Source of the DNA: Hyphococcus luteus
GTDB taxonomy: Bacteria; Pseudomonadota; Alphaproteobacteria; Caulobacterales; Parvularculaceae
Direction of reading: 5' to 3'
Length of the DNA stretch: 64,000 nucleotides
Assembly (NCBI RefSeq): GCF_002943565.1
Contig: NZ_PJCH01000017.1
Span: 310,001-374,000, forward strand
Shown here: positions 8,187-15,824 of the stretch, one piece after another
Layout: the number at the start of each line of letters is the position of its first letter
How positions within the stretch are numbered: position 1 is the stretch's first letter
Position numbers and translations under genes: made by a program
The notes under the pieces: generated by a model
Seen by the model: the letters and a program-made list of their open reading frames with translations, nothing else
What the model was told of the DNA's origin: nothing
The model's database searches: none

Positions 8187-9575
8187 TTAGGCGCTTTCAA
8201 TGCGCGCCTGGCCGTTGACGCCGAGGGCTTTGAGCTTGCGGTGCAGCGCCGAGCGCTCCATGCCGATGAACGCCGCCGTGCGGGAGATATTGCCGCCGAA
8301 TCGGTTGATCTGCGCAATCAGATATTCGCGCTCGAAACGCTCGCGCGCCTCGCGCAAGGGGAGCGTGATGATCTGTTCGAGCCCCTCGCCCGCCGGAATC
8401 GACAGGCCTGAATCCATGACCTCCGTAGGCAGGTGCTCGCAGGTGATCTCTATTTCCGGATCGCGGCCCATAAGGATGAGCGTGCGCTCGATGACGTTCC
8501 GCAACTGGCGGACATTGCCCGGCCAGGCGCAGGCCTGCAGCGCCGCCATGGCTTCGGCCGAGAGCGGGCGCTTCGGCAGGCCCGACGACTTGGCGATGCG
8601 GTCGACAAAAAACGCCGTGAGCGCGGGGATGTCCTCGCGGCGTTCGTCGAGCCCCGGCGCGTTGATCGAAACCACGTTAAGGCGATGAAAGAGATCCTCG
8701 CGGAAGCGGCCTTCGCCGGCGAGCGCCAGGAGGTCCTGTGAGGTGGTCGAGACGATGCGCACATCGACCTCCACCGCTTTCTGGGCGCCGACGCGCTTAA
8801 AGCGCTGCTCCACGAGAACGCGCAGGATCTTGCCCTGGGTTTCGAGCGGCATGTCCGAGATTTCGTCGAACATCAAGGTGCCGCCATGGGCCCTTTCCAG
8901 AAGACCGACGGCGCGCGTGTCGCCGCTTTCATCCTCGATGCCGAACAGCTCCTCCTCCATGCGGTCCGGCGCGATGGAGGCGGCGCTGGCGACCACGAAA
9001 GGCCGCGTGTTGCGGCTCGAGCGCGCATGCAGAAGCCGCGCGATCATTTCCTTGCCGGAGCCCGGCGGACCGGAGATGAGAACCCGCGAACGGGCGTCGG
9101 CGACGCGTTCGATGACATTGCGCAAGGATGCGACGGCGGCGGACGACCCGATCAGCCCCCAGTCGGGCGCGCGCTCGCGCAGCTCCGAAACCTCGCGGGT
9201 GAGTCGCGCCGTCTCGAGAGCGCGCGTGGCGGCGAGGATCAGCCGGTCGGCGTTGAACGGCTTTTCGACAAAGTCGTAAGCGCCTTTCTTGATCGCAGCG
9301 ACGGCGGTCTCGATCGTTCCGTGTCCGGAAATAATGACGACGGGAATTTCAGGATGCAGTTTTTTCAACGCTTCCAGGATTTCGATCCCGTCCATTTCGG
9401 AGTTCTGCAGCCAGACGTCGAGAATGACGAGCGACGGCAGGCGGTCGCGCACGGCGGCGAGCGCCTCGGTCGAATTCGCCGCCGCCCGGGGCGAAAAGCC
9501 TTCATCCTCGAGGATCCCCGAGATGAGCTCCCGGATGTCTTCCTCGTCGTCGACAATTAGAACATCGATACTCAT
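8187..9575 (-). CDS. ntrX: Response regulator NtrX (NtrC family)
   Basis: A 462-residue response regulator that pairs with NtrY. The receiver domain has acidic residues at D9-D10 and the phospho-acceptor D53 in VILDVW. The AAA+ domain has a Walker A motif GPPGSGKE and a Walker B motif GGTLMFDEIS, and the C-terminus has a Fis-type helix-turn-helix ending near SRTAAFIGMERSALHRKLK. Where sigma-54 activators carry GAFTGA, this protein reads GIEDESGDTRAVGLLERA, so the loop that contacts sigma-54 is absent. It therefore probably does not act as a classical sigma-54 activator. It is 20 bases from ntrY. Confidence 0.94.
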   Translation of the reverse strand: MSIDVLIVDDEEDIRELISGILEDEGFSPRAAANSTEALAAVRDRLPSLVILDVWLQNSEMDGIEILEALKKLHPEIPVVIISGHGTIETAVAAIKKGAYDFVEKPFNADRLILAATRALETARLTREVSELRERAPDWGLIGSSAAVASLRNVIERVADARSRVLISGPPGSGKEMIARLLHARSSRNTRPFVVASAASIAPDRMEEELFGIEDESGDTRAVGLLERAHGGTLMFDEISDMPLETQGKILRVLVEQRFKRVGAQKAVEVDVRIVSTTSQDLLALAGEGRFREDLFHRLNVVSINAPGLDERREDIPALTAFFVDRIAKSSGLPKRPLSAEAMAALQACAWPGNVRQLRNVIERTLILMGRDPEIEITCEHLPTEVMDSGLSIPAGEGLEQIITLPLREARERFEREYLIAQINRFGGNISRTAAFIGMERSALHRKLKALGVNGQARIESA

Positions 9576-9595
9576 ATGCGCCTTCTTCCCTGATC

Positions 9596-11869
9596 TTATT
9601 CCGCCGCCGCGACTTGCGCCGCCGCGCCGGTTTTCTCCCGCAATAATGACATGGTGATCCGCGCGCCGGTGGGGCCCAGCGACTGATCGTCGGCGAATTC
9701 AAGCGATCCGCCATGTTCTTCCGCGACCTTCTTGACGATCGCAAGCCCGAGCCCGGTGCCTTTGGCGCGGGTGGTCATGTAAGGTTCGGCGAGCCGGTGG
9801 CGTTCCTCTTTCGGCAAGCCGATCCCGTTATCGGTGATATGGACTCTCGACAAGGGACCGTCATTTTCAATGCGCACCACAATGCGGCCCGGAACGCCGT
9901 CTTCGTCTTCGGCAATCCTCGCGCCGATCGACTCCGCTGCGTTCTTCAAGAGATTGGACAGGGCCTGCACGATAAGCCGCCCGTCGCATTCCACATAGGC
10001 CGGCGCGTCGAGCCCCTCCACTGTGAACTCCACGTCGGGAAAAGCGACTTTCTGCGGAAACACCGCCGCCTTGACGAGCTCGCGCAGATCCTCGCTGTTG
10101 ATGACCGGCTTGGGCATGCGCGCGAAAGACGAGAATTCGTCGACCATGCGGCCAATATCGCTGACCTGGCGAATGATGGTTTCGGTGCAGCGTTCGAAGA
10201 CGTCCGGGTTCGACTGGATCTCGCTGCGGTATTTGCGCCTGAGCCGTTCCGCCGAAAGCTGGATCGGCGTCAGCGGGTTCTTGATCTCATGGGCGATGCG
10301 CCGCGCCACGTCGCCCCAGGCGGCGTTGCGCTGAGCGGAGATCAGCTGGGTGATGTCGTCGAAGGTCGCGACGTAACGCCCGCCCTCGCCGGCAAGGTCT
10401 TTGACGACCCGCACATTGAGCGTTCTGACGCGGCCATGGCGGGCGATGTCGATCTGGTTGCCCACCTCCGCATAAGAAGATTGCTCCGACTGCTCCAGAA
10501 GCCCGGCGAGCTCCGGCATGATCTCCTTGATGTTCTGGCCGGTGAGCTTGCCCGGATCTTCGCCGAGGAGTTCGGCGGCGGATTTGTTGGCGATGGTGAT
10601 GCGCCCGTCGGCGGCGAGGCCGATGACCCCGGCGGAGACGCCCGACAGCACGGCTTCGGTGAAGCGGCGGCGTTCGTCGAACTGGCGGTTGGTGTCGATG
10701 AGATCGTCGCGTTGCGTTTGAAGCTGCGCCGTCATGTGATTCATCGAGCGCGCCAGCGCGCCAAGCTCGCCGTCTTCCTTGTGCACTTCGACCCGGGCGC
10801 CGAGCTCGCCGCCGGACACGCGCTCGGCCATGTTCACGAGGCGGCCGATAGGCTGGACGAAGCGGGTCGCCGCCCACAGCGCAAGCCAGATTGCGCCGAA
10901 GAGAATGATGATCGCCAGCACCACATAGCCGGCGAGGAACACCCGTTCGAGCCGGGCGCGGCCGAGCTTGGCCTCCTCCCAGTCCTCCACCACCTGCCGG
11001 GCGGAAATGATGCGCGCCGTCGTCTGCGGATCGATGCGGTAATAGGCGATGAGATAGCCGCCGCCATAATCCTCGATGGGCAGCGTCCCCCGGAACATGT
11101 CGTAGGTTTCGTCATTATTGACGCCGAAGAAGAACGGCCCGCCGGGCGCGGGATTTTCCGCGATCTTGCGGAAGATATCCGCCGAAGGCAGCGTGTAATT
11201 GCCCGGTTCGAGCTCCGCCCGGACCAGGAGATTCATGTCCCCGTCCATGAGATAAAGCGCCGACAGGCCGCGGATCTGCGCCTGGGCGAATATATAGCGC
11301 CGGAACGAAATCGGCGTCTGTTCGAACCCGATGCCCGCCTCTTCCTGACGGTGAATGTCATAGGCGACTTCGCGGATGGTCTGCTGGGCTTCCGACGAAT
11401 TGAAGTCGATGAGGCCGCGGGCGAGATCGCGCGCCGTTTCCTGATAGCGGTCGATCCGTTCACTGAACACATCGTTGAGGCTGGCGCGCAGGATCGTAAA
11501 AGCGAACAGAAAGGCGATCACCGCCGGCACCACTGCAAGCGCGGAGAAAATCCCGACAAGCTGAATATGCGTGCGCGACCCGGCGAGCTGGTTGCGCCGG
11601 CTCGACCAGACGTGGAAAAGGCGCACGCCCACGAGCAACGCAAAGCCTGCGGCGATGACGATGTTGCCGATGATCATCCACATCAGGAAGCTGCGGTCGA
11701 CGCGCTCGACCAGCGGCGACATCAAAAACCATGTTGTGAAAAAGGCCACGGCGCCCGCGCCGAACAGCGCCGCAGCGGCGGTCGTGTTGGAAAGCGCCCA
11801 TTGCGGTATGAACCGCCGGCTGGAATTGTCTTTATCGCCTTGGTTTTGAGTCAGACTACTCAACTCCAC
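9596..11869 (-). CDS. ntrY: Sensor histidine kinase NtrY
   Basis: A 757-residue membrane sensor kinase. The N-terminal third has three hydrophobic segments, a periplasmic region and a fourth span near VVLAIIILFGAIWLALW. A HAMP linker (FVQPIGRLVNMAERVSGGE), a PAS domain and the H-box AHEIKNPLTPIQLSAERL follow, then an ATPase domain with DNGIGLP and GTGLGLAIVKKV. Known roles of NtrYX include nitrogen and redox responses and envelope control. The upstream dusB is 260 bases away, so ntrYX may have its own promoter there. The ntrBC pair that commonly lies between dusB and ntrY is absent. Confidence 0.94.
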   Translation of the reverse strand: MELSSLTQNQGDKDNSSRRFIPQWALSNTTAAAALFGAGAVAFFTTWFLMSPLVERVDRSFLMWMIIGNIVIAAGFALLVGVRLFHVWSSRRNQLAGSRTHIQLVGIFSALAVVPAVIAFLFAFTILRASLNDVFSERIDRYQETARDLARGLIDFNSSEAQQTIREVAYDIHRQEEAGIGFEQTPISFRRYIFAQAQIRGLSALYLMDGDMNLLVRAELEPGNYTLPSADIFRKIAENPAPGGPFFFGVNNDETYDMFRGTLPIEDYGGGYLIAYYRIDPQTTARIISARQVVEDWEEAKLGRARLERVFLAGYVVLAIIILFGAIWLALWAATRFVQPIGRLVNMAERVSGGELGARVEVHKEDGELGALARSMNHMTAQLQTQRDDLIDTNRQFDERRRFTEAVLSGVSAGVIGLAADGRITIANKSAAELLGEDPGKLTGQNIKEIMPELAGLLEQSEQSSYAEVGNQIDIARHGRVRTLNVRVVKDLAGEGGRYVATFDDITQLISAQRNAAWGDVARRIAHEIKNPLTPIQLSAERLRRKYRSEIQSNPDVFERCTETIIRQVSDIGRMVDEFSSFARMPKPVINSEDLRELVKAAVFPQKVAFPDVEFTVEGLDAPAYVECDGRLIVQALSNLLKNAAESIGARIAEDEDGVPGRIVVRIENDGPLSRVHITDNGIGLPKEERHRLAEPYMTTRAKGTGLGLAIVKKVAEEHGGSLEFADDQSLGPTGARITMSLLREKTGAAAQVAAAE

Positions 11870-12129
11870 GCCATCCTGAAGGGCGCTTCACGCCCGGGTT
11901 TGTTTTCGCCGCACGCCCCCTGCCGATTCGGACTCCGAAAAGCGCCGGGCAGGACAGACGGCCCCCCAAACCAGCAGGATGTTGCGTCTGTTGTTGCCGA
12001 AAATCAACACATTTGTTGCCAAAATGAAACAGGGTAAATTTTCGCCGTCCGGCTGCGGGAAAGCGGGCGGCTTCGCCCCGGGCCGAGACCAGACCGGCTC
12101 CAGACCGGCTCAACGCGAATCGGGCCGAC

Positions 12130-13155
12130 TCAGGCGGCGGATTTGCTGGCCGCGACCTCTTCTTCGAGGCCGGTCTCGCCTTCGAAAAAGCCGGCGAGCG
12201 CGTCCAGCACCCGCTCCGGCGAAGCGATCCGGCAAAGGGCGCTGCGGAAGGAGCGGCGCAAAGCCGGGTCGAGATCGAGGGGCAGATGGTCGACCGTCGC
12301 CGCCAGATGCTTGCGCGCCATCCGGACGCCCAGCGGCGCGCCGTAATGGGCGATGGTCTCTTCATAGTGAGCGAGCGCCGCATCGCGCTGCGCCTCCAGC
12401 GGCGGCGGCGCCATCGCCCCGCCCGTCTCCAGCGCTTTCGCAACGACGCCCGGCAGCCAGGGCCGGCCCGTCGCCGCGCGCCCGATCATGACGCCGTCGG
12501 CGCCGGACTGTTGCAGGGCTTCGCGCGCTGTCGTCTCGTCCGTGATGTCGCCATTGACGATGACCGGAACCGAGACCGCTTCCTTCACCGCGCGCACCGC
12601 GGACCAGTCCGCGACCCCCGTATAGAAATCGTTGCGGGTGCGGCCATGGACCGTGACCATCCGCACCCCGGCGCTTTCGGCGCGGCTTGCGAGCTCCGGC
12701 GCATTCAAGGAGTTCCAGTCCCAGCCCAAACGCATTTTAAGCGTCACCGGTTTCGCCGTCGCGCCGACCGTCGCCTCGATCAGCGTCAGGGCGTGATCGA
12801 GATCGCGCATCAGCGCCGAGCCTGAGAGCACGCCCGTCACCTGGCGCGAGGGGCAGCCCATATTGATGTCGATGATGTCCGCGCCCGCCGCTTCGGCGAG
12901 CCGCGCGCCCTCGGCCATCCAGCGCGCCTCGCGGCCCGCAAGCTGAACGACGAAAGGAAAGATCTCGCCGTCGCCTTCGGCACGGCGCACGACGTCCGGG
13001 CGGCCCCGCGCCAGCTCCTCGCAGGCGGTCATCTCCGACACCACGAGCCCGGCCCCGAACCGCGCCACCGCCCGCCGAAACGGCAGGTCCGAAACGCCCG
13101 ACATGGGCGCCAGAGCGACGGCGTTTTTCAGCGTGATGTCGGCGATCGAAAACAT
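12130..13155 (-). CDS. dusB: tRNA dihydrouridine synthase DusB
   Basis: A 341-residue FMN-dependent tRNA-dihydrouridine synthase (NifR3 family) that reduces uridines in the tRNA D-loop. The N-terminal barrel begins VALAPMSGVSDLPFR. The catalytic cysteine is C101 in NMGCPSRQVTG, and FMN phosphate-binding segments VNGDI and GVMIGRAATGRPW are present. It precedes ntrY on the same strand and is divergent from ispDF, sharing the gap of about 70 bases with it. Confidence 0.94.
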   Translation of the reverse strand: MFSIADITLKNAVALAPMSGVSDLPFRRAVARFGAGLVVSEMTACEELARGRPDVVRRAEGDGEIFPFVVQLAGREARWMAEGARLAEAAGADIIDINMGCPSRQVTGVLSGSALMRDLDHALTLIEATVGATAKPVTLKMRLGWDWNSLNAPELASRAESAGVRMVTVHGRTRNDFYTGVADWSAVRAVKEAVSVPVIVNGDITDETTAREALQQSGADGVMIGRAATGRPWLPGVVAKALETGGAMAPPPLEAQRDAALAHYEETIAHYGAPLGVRMARKHLAATVDHLPLDLDPALRRSFRSALCRIASPERVLDALAGFFEGETGLEEEVAASKSAA

Positions 13156-13228
13156 TCTTCAGGGTTCATGTTGGCGGCGGCCGTGTTTAACCGCTAAAGC
13201 ATGACGTTACAAATAACTTTGGGATTCC

Positions 13229-14416
13229 ATGGTTAAGCTGAACACCATCGCTGTCATCGTCGCCGCCGGGCGCGGCGCCCGCGCCGGGGCGGGCGGGCCT
13301 AAGCAATATCGCCAGCTTAGCGGGCGCGCCGTCATCGCCCGCACGGCGGAGGCTTTTCTGGCCCATCCCGATATCGACGGCGTGCGGGTCATCATCCACC
13401 GCGACGACCGGGAGGAATATGACGCCGCCATGGGCCCGCTCTTAAAAGACAAGAAACTCATGGAGCCCGTCACCGGCGGCGCCGAGCGCCAGGATTCCGT
13501 GCGGCTCGGCCTGGAAAGCATCGTCGCAGAAGAGCCGATGCGCGTGCTCATTCACGACGCCGCCCGGCCTTTTATCGACGAAGCGACCATCACCCGCGTG
13601 ATCAACGCCCTCGACACGGCGGACGGCGCCATCGCCGCCCTCCCCGTTCACGACACCATCAAGCGCGAAGACGCGGACGGCAAGATCGAGACGACGGTGC
13701 CGCGCGACGCGCTATGGAGGGCGCAAACGCCGCAGGGCTTTCACTTCGACAAGATCCTCGCCGCCCATCGCGCGGCGCAAGGCAAGGTGCTGACCGACGA
13801 CGCCGCGGTCGCCGAAGAGGCGGGGCTTGTAGTGGCGCTCGTCCCCGGCTCGCCGGACAATATGAAACTGACCCAGGCTGAAGATTTCGGCATGGCCGAA
13901 ACCCTGCTCGGCCGGAAAGACAATCAAATGGAATACCGCACCGGCCACGGCTATGACGTTCACGCCTTCGAGGACGGAAACGCCGTCATGCTCTGCGGCG
14001 TCGAAATTCCCCACGACAAGAAACTGAAAGGCCATTCCGACGCAGACGCGGGCATGCACGCCCTCACCGACGCCATATTAGGCGCCATCGGCGAAGGCGA
14101 CATCGGCGATCATTTCCCGCCCTCCGACCCGCAATGGAAAGGCGCGCCGAGCCATGTGTTTCTGGAAAAGGCGCGAGACCTCGTCGCCCAATATCAGGGC
14201 AAGATCGTTCATTGCGACGTGACGCTGATCTGCGAGACGCCGAAGATCGGCCCGCACCGGGATCGCATGCGCGCTGCGCTCGCCCTCATCCTCGACATCG
14301 ACGAGCCCCGCATCTCGGTGAAAGCGACGACCACGGAAAAACTCGGCTTTACGGGCCGCGGCGAAGGCCTCGCCGCCATGGCGACGGCGACGATCGCCCT
14401 GCCCGCAACGGAGTAA
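13229..14416 (+). CDS. ispDF: Bifunctional IspD/IspF isoprenoid enzyme
   Basis: A 395-residue fusion of two steps of the MEP pathway. Residues 1 to about 225 are the CDP-ME synthase IspD, with VAAGRGARAGAGGPKQY and an RDALWRAQTPQGF segment. From about residue 232 (MEYRTGHGYDVHAF) it is the MECDP synthase IspF, with the metal-binding DVH and GHSDADAG motifs and GDIGDHFPPSDPQW. The fusion is widespread in alphaproteobacteria. It starts a plus-strand run with a DUF2007 gene, a small membrane protein and pncC. Confidence 0.96.
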   Translation: MVKLNTIAVIVAAGRGARAGAGGPKQYRQLSGRAVIARTAEAFLAHPDIDGVRVIIHRDDREEYDAAMGPLLKDKKLMEPVTGGAERQDSVRLGLESIVAEEPMRVLIHDAARPFIDEATITRVINALDTADGAIAALPVHDTIKREDADGKIETTVPRDALWRAQTPQGFHFDKILAAHRAAQGKVLTDDAAVAEEAGLVVALVPGSPDNMKLTQAEDFGMAETLLGRKDNQMEYRTGHGYDVHAFEDGNAVMLCGVEIPHDKKLKGHSDADAGMHALTDAILGAIGEGDIGDHFPPSDPQWKGAPSHVFLEKARDLVAQYQGKIVHCDVTLICETPKIGPHRDRMRAALALILDIDEPRISVKATTTEKLGFTGRGEGLAAMATATIALPATE

Positions 14417-14419
14417 GCC

Positions 14420-14656
14420 ATGAAAGAACTTGTCCGCACCAACAATCCGGCGCTCTTGAGCTTCGTTCAGAGCCTTCTGTCAGAAGCGGAGATCGAATTT
14501 CTGCTCGCCGACCAGCATGCCAGCATCATGGACGGCTCCATCGGCGCCCTGCCCCGGCGCATTCTCGTGCCCGACGACGATTTCGAAGACGCCAAACGCA
14601 TCATGCGCGAGGCCGATATCGGCGACGAGATCAGCCGCACGCACAACAAAGACTAG
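14420..14656 (+). CDS. DUF2007 family small protein
   Basis: A 78-residue protein matching the DUF2007 'putative signal transducing protein' pattern: MKELVRTNNPALLSFVQSLL, a central LLADQHASIMDGSIGALPRRILVPDDD and a short helical tail. It resembles a regulatory or PII-associated domain, but no function is known. It begins three bases after the ispDF stop, so it is probably translationally linked. Confidence 0.8.
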   Translation: MKELVRTNNPALLSFVQSLLSEAEIEFLLADQHASIMDGSIGALPRRILVPDDDFEDAKRIMREADIGDEISRTHNKD

Positions 14657-14660
14657 TGAA

Positions 14661-14954
14661 ATGCCGAAAGCTAGAATGCTCCTTTTGTGCGTATTGATAG
14701 TGCTTTTTGCCTCAGTAGAGATATTCCGGGACCAGCTAGACGCAACGGCCTTCCGATTCCTTTCGATTTTTTCCGTTTTGGTTCTTTTCGTTTTTCTCGG
14801 CTCGGTTGTCTTGCCGGTTCTGCGTTCCAAGACAGAAAGAACGAAGGCCCTCAAAGTCGGCAGGACAGTTATTCTTTACGGTTTGATGTTAAGCCTTCTT
14901 ATAGGAGGCGTCTTAGCGCTAGGCTTCTATTCTTCCGGCGTTTTCAGCAGATAA
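14661..14954 (+). CDS. Small membrane protein, unknown function
   Basis: The start at 14661 (MPKARMLLLCV) lies four bases after the DUF2007 stop; an earlier in-frame ATG at 14517 would read across that gene. The 97-residue product has three likely membrane spans (near residues 5-18, 30-52 and 67-90) with a basic loop RSKTERTKALKVGR between the second and third. The base composition is less GC-biased than its neighbours. I do not recognise the family. Confidence 0.6.
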   Translation: MPKARMLLLCVLIVLFASVEIFRDQLDATAFRFLSIFSVLVLFVFLGSVVLPVLRSKTERTKALKVGRTVILYGLMLSLLIGGVLALGFYSSGVFSR

Positions 14955-14994
14955 GGCGAGACATGGCTTGCAGTCGCTTAAAGGACGAACATCT

Positions 14995-15498
14995 GTGACC
15001 CAAACCCATCGCATCTGGTCCCTCGCCGAGGCCATCATCGACAAGGCCGGCGCGGAAGGCATGATGGTCGCGACGGCGGAGTCCTGCACCGGCGGGCTCA
15101 TCGCCGGGGCGCTCACCGACGTGCCGGGCTCCTCCGCGGTGGTCGAACGCGGTTTCGTCACCTATTCCAACGAAGCCAAAAACGAAATGCTCGGCGTGCC
15201 TATGGCGCTGATCGCACGGCACGGCGCCGTCAGCGCCGCCGTCGCGCGGGCGATGGCGAAAGGCGCACTCCTTCACTCCCGCGCCGATATCGCCGTCTCG
15301 GTCACTGGCATCGCCGGCCCCGACGGCGGCACAGCGCGAAAGCCCGTGGGGCTCGTCTGGTTCGGCCTTGCGGTCAAAGGCGCGCCGGCGCGCGTCGAAC
15401 GCCGCGTCTTCGCCGAGGGCGGGCGCGATTTCGTGCGCACCAAGGCGACCGAAACCGCGCTGCATCTCATGCTGACGGCGCTCGGCGGCCAGGCGTAA
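14995..15498 (+). CDS. pncC: Nicotinamide-nucleotide amidohydrolase (CinA C-terminal family)
   Basis: A stand-alone CinA C-terminal domain of 167 residues, which deamidates NMN to NaMN in pyridine nucleotide recycling. The motifs ATAESCTGGLIAGALTDVPGSS, VSVTGIAGPDGG and KPVGLVWFG are present. I chose a GTG start at 14995 because AAGGAC lies about nine bases upstream and the sequence then begins TQTHRIW. A TTG at 14968 is possible but lacks a site. The N-terminal CinA domain is absent, as in many proteobacteria. Confidence 0.88.
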   Translation: MTQTHRIWSLAEAIIDKAGAEGMMVATAESCTGGLIAGALTDVPGSSAVVERGFVTYSNEAKNEMLGVPMALIARHGAVSAAVARAMAKGALLHSRADIAVSVTGIAGPDGGTARKPVGLVWFGLAVKGAPARVERRVFAEGGRDFVRTKATETALHLMLTALGGQA

Positions 15499-15824
15499 CC
15501 CCTTTTTACGCAATCCGTGCGCACCGCTCTCGTTATTTTTACCATGCGCCGATTTTCAAATACGCGCTTTGCATCATAGCGGGGCGCGCTCGCATCACCG
15601 CCCCCGCATTCTGGCTTTTGCGAAAGCAAACAAAAGATTACCGCCGAAAGCGTTAAACCAATTTATTCTGTCTACTGATTTTATTATCTATTGCGCGAAA
15701 ATATAAATTCTAAAGCTGTAACATCAACGAGAAAAAACAGACATCAAACTGACGCATATTTGTGCTTGATCCCGCCCTGTTGCGCTGCGCAACGAAGTTG
15801 ATTCCTGTTGAGGGGTATAAGGCA
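15499..15824. other. Intergenic region upstream of the TonB receptor
   Basis: A 326-base gap with an AT-rich stretch at about 15655-15735 that probably holds the promoter of the receptor gene. I could not identify a clear Fur box or a riboswitch. A small TTTGC-GAAA-GCAAA hairpin lies near 15616-15630. Confidence 0.5.

Noticed and set aside
9713-12037. 774-codon plus-strand open frame opposite ntrY
   Set aside because: It mirrors a clearly real gene; high GC at third codon positions suppresses stops in the antisense frame, and the translation has no recognisable domain.
15655-15735. Fur box or riboswitch before the TonB receptor
   Set aside because: The stretch is AT-rich, but I could not match a Fur 19-mer or a known riboswitch core.
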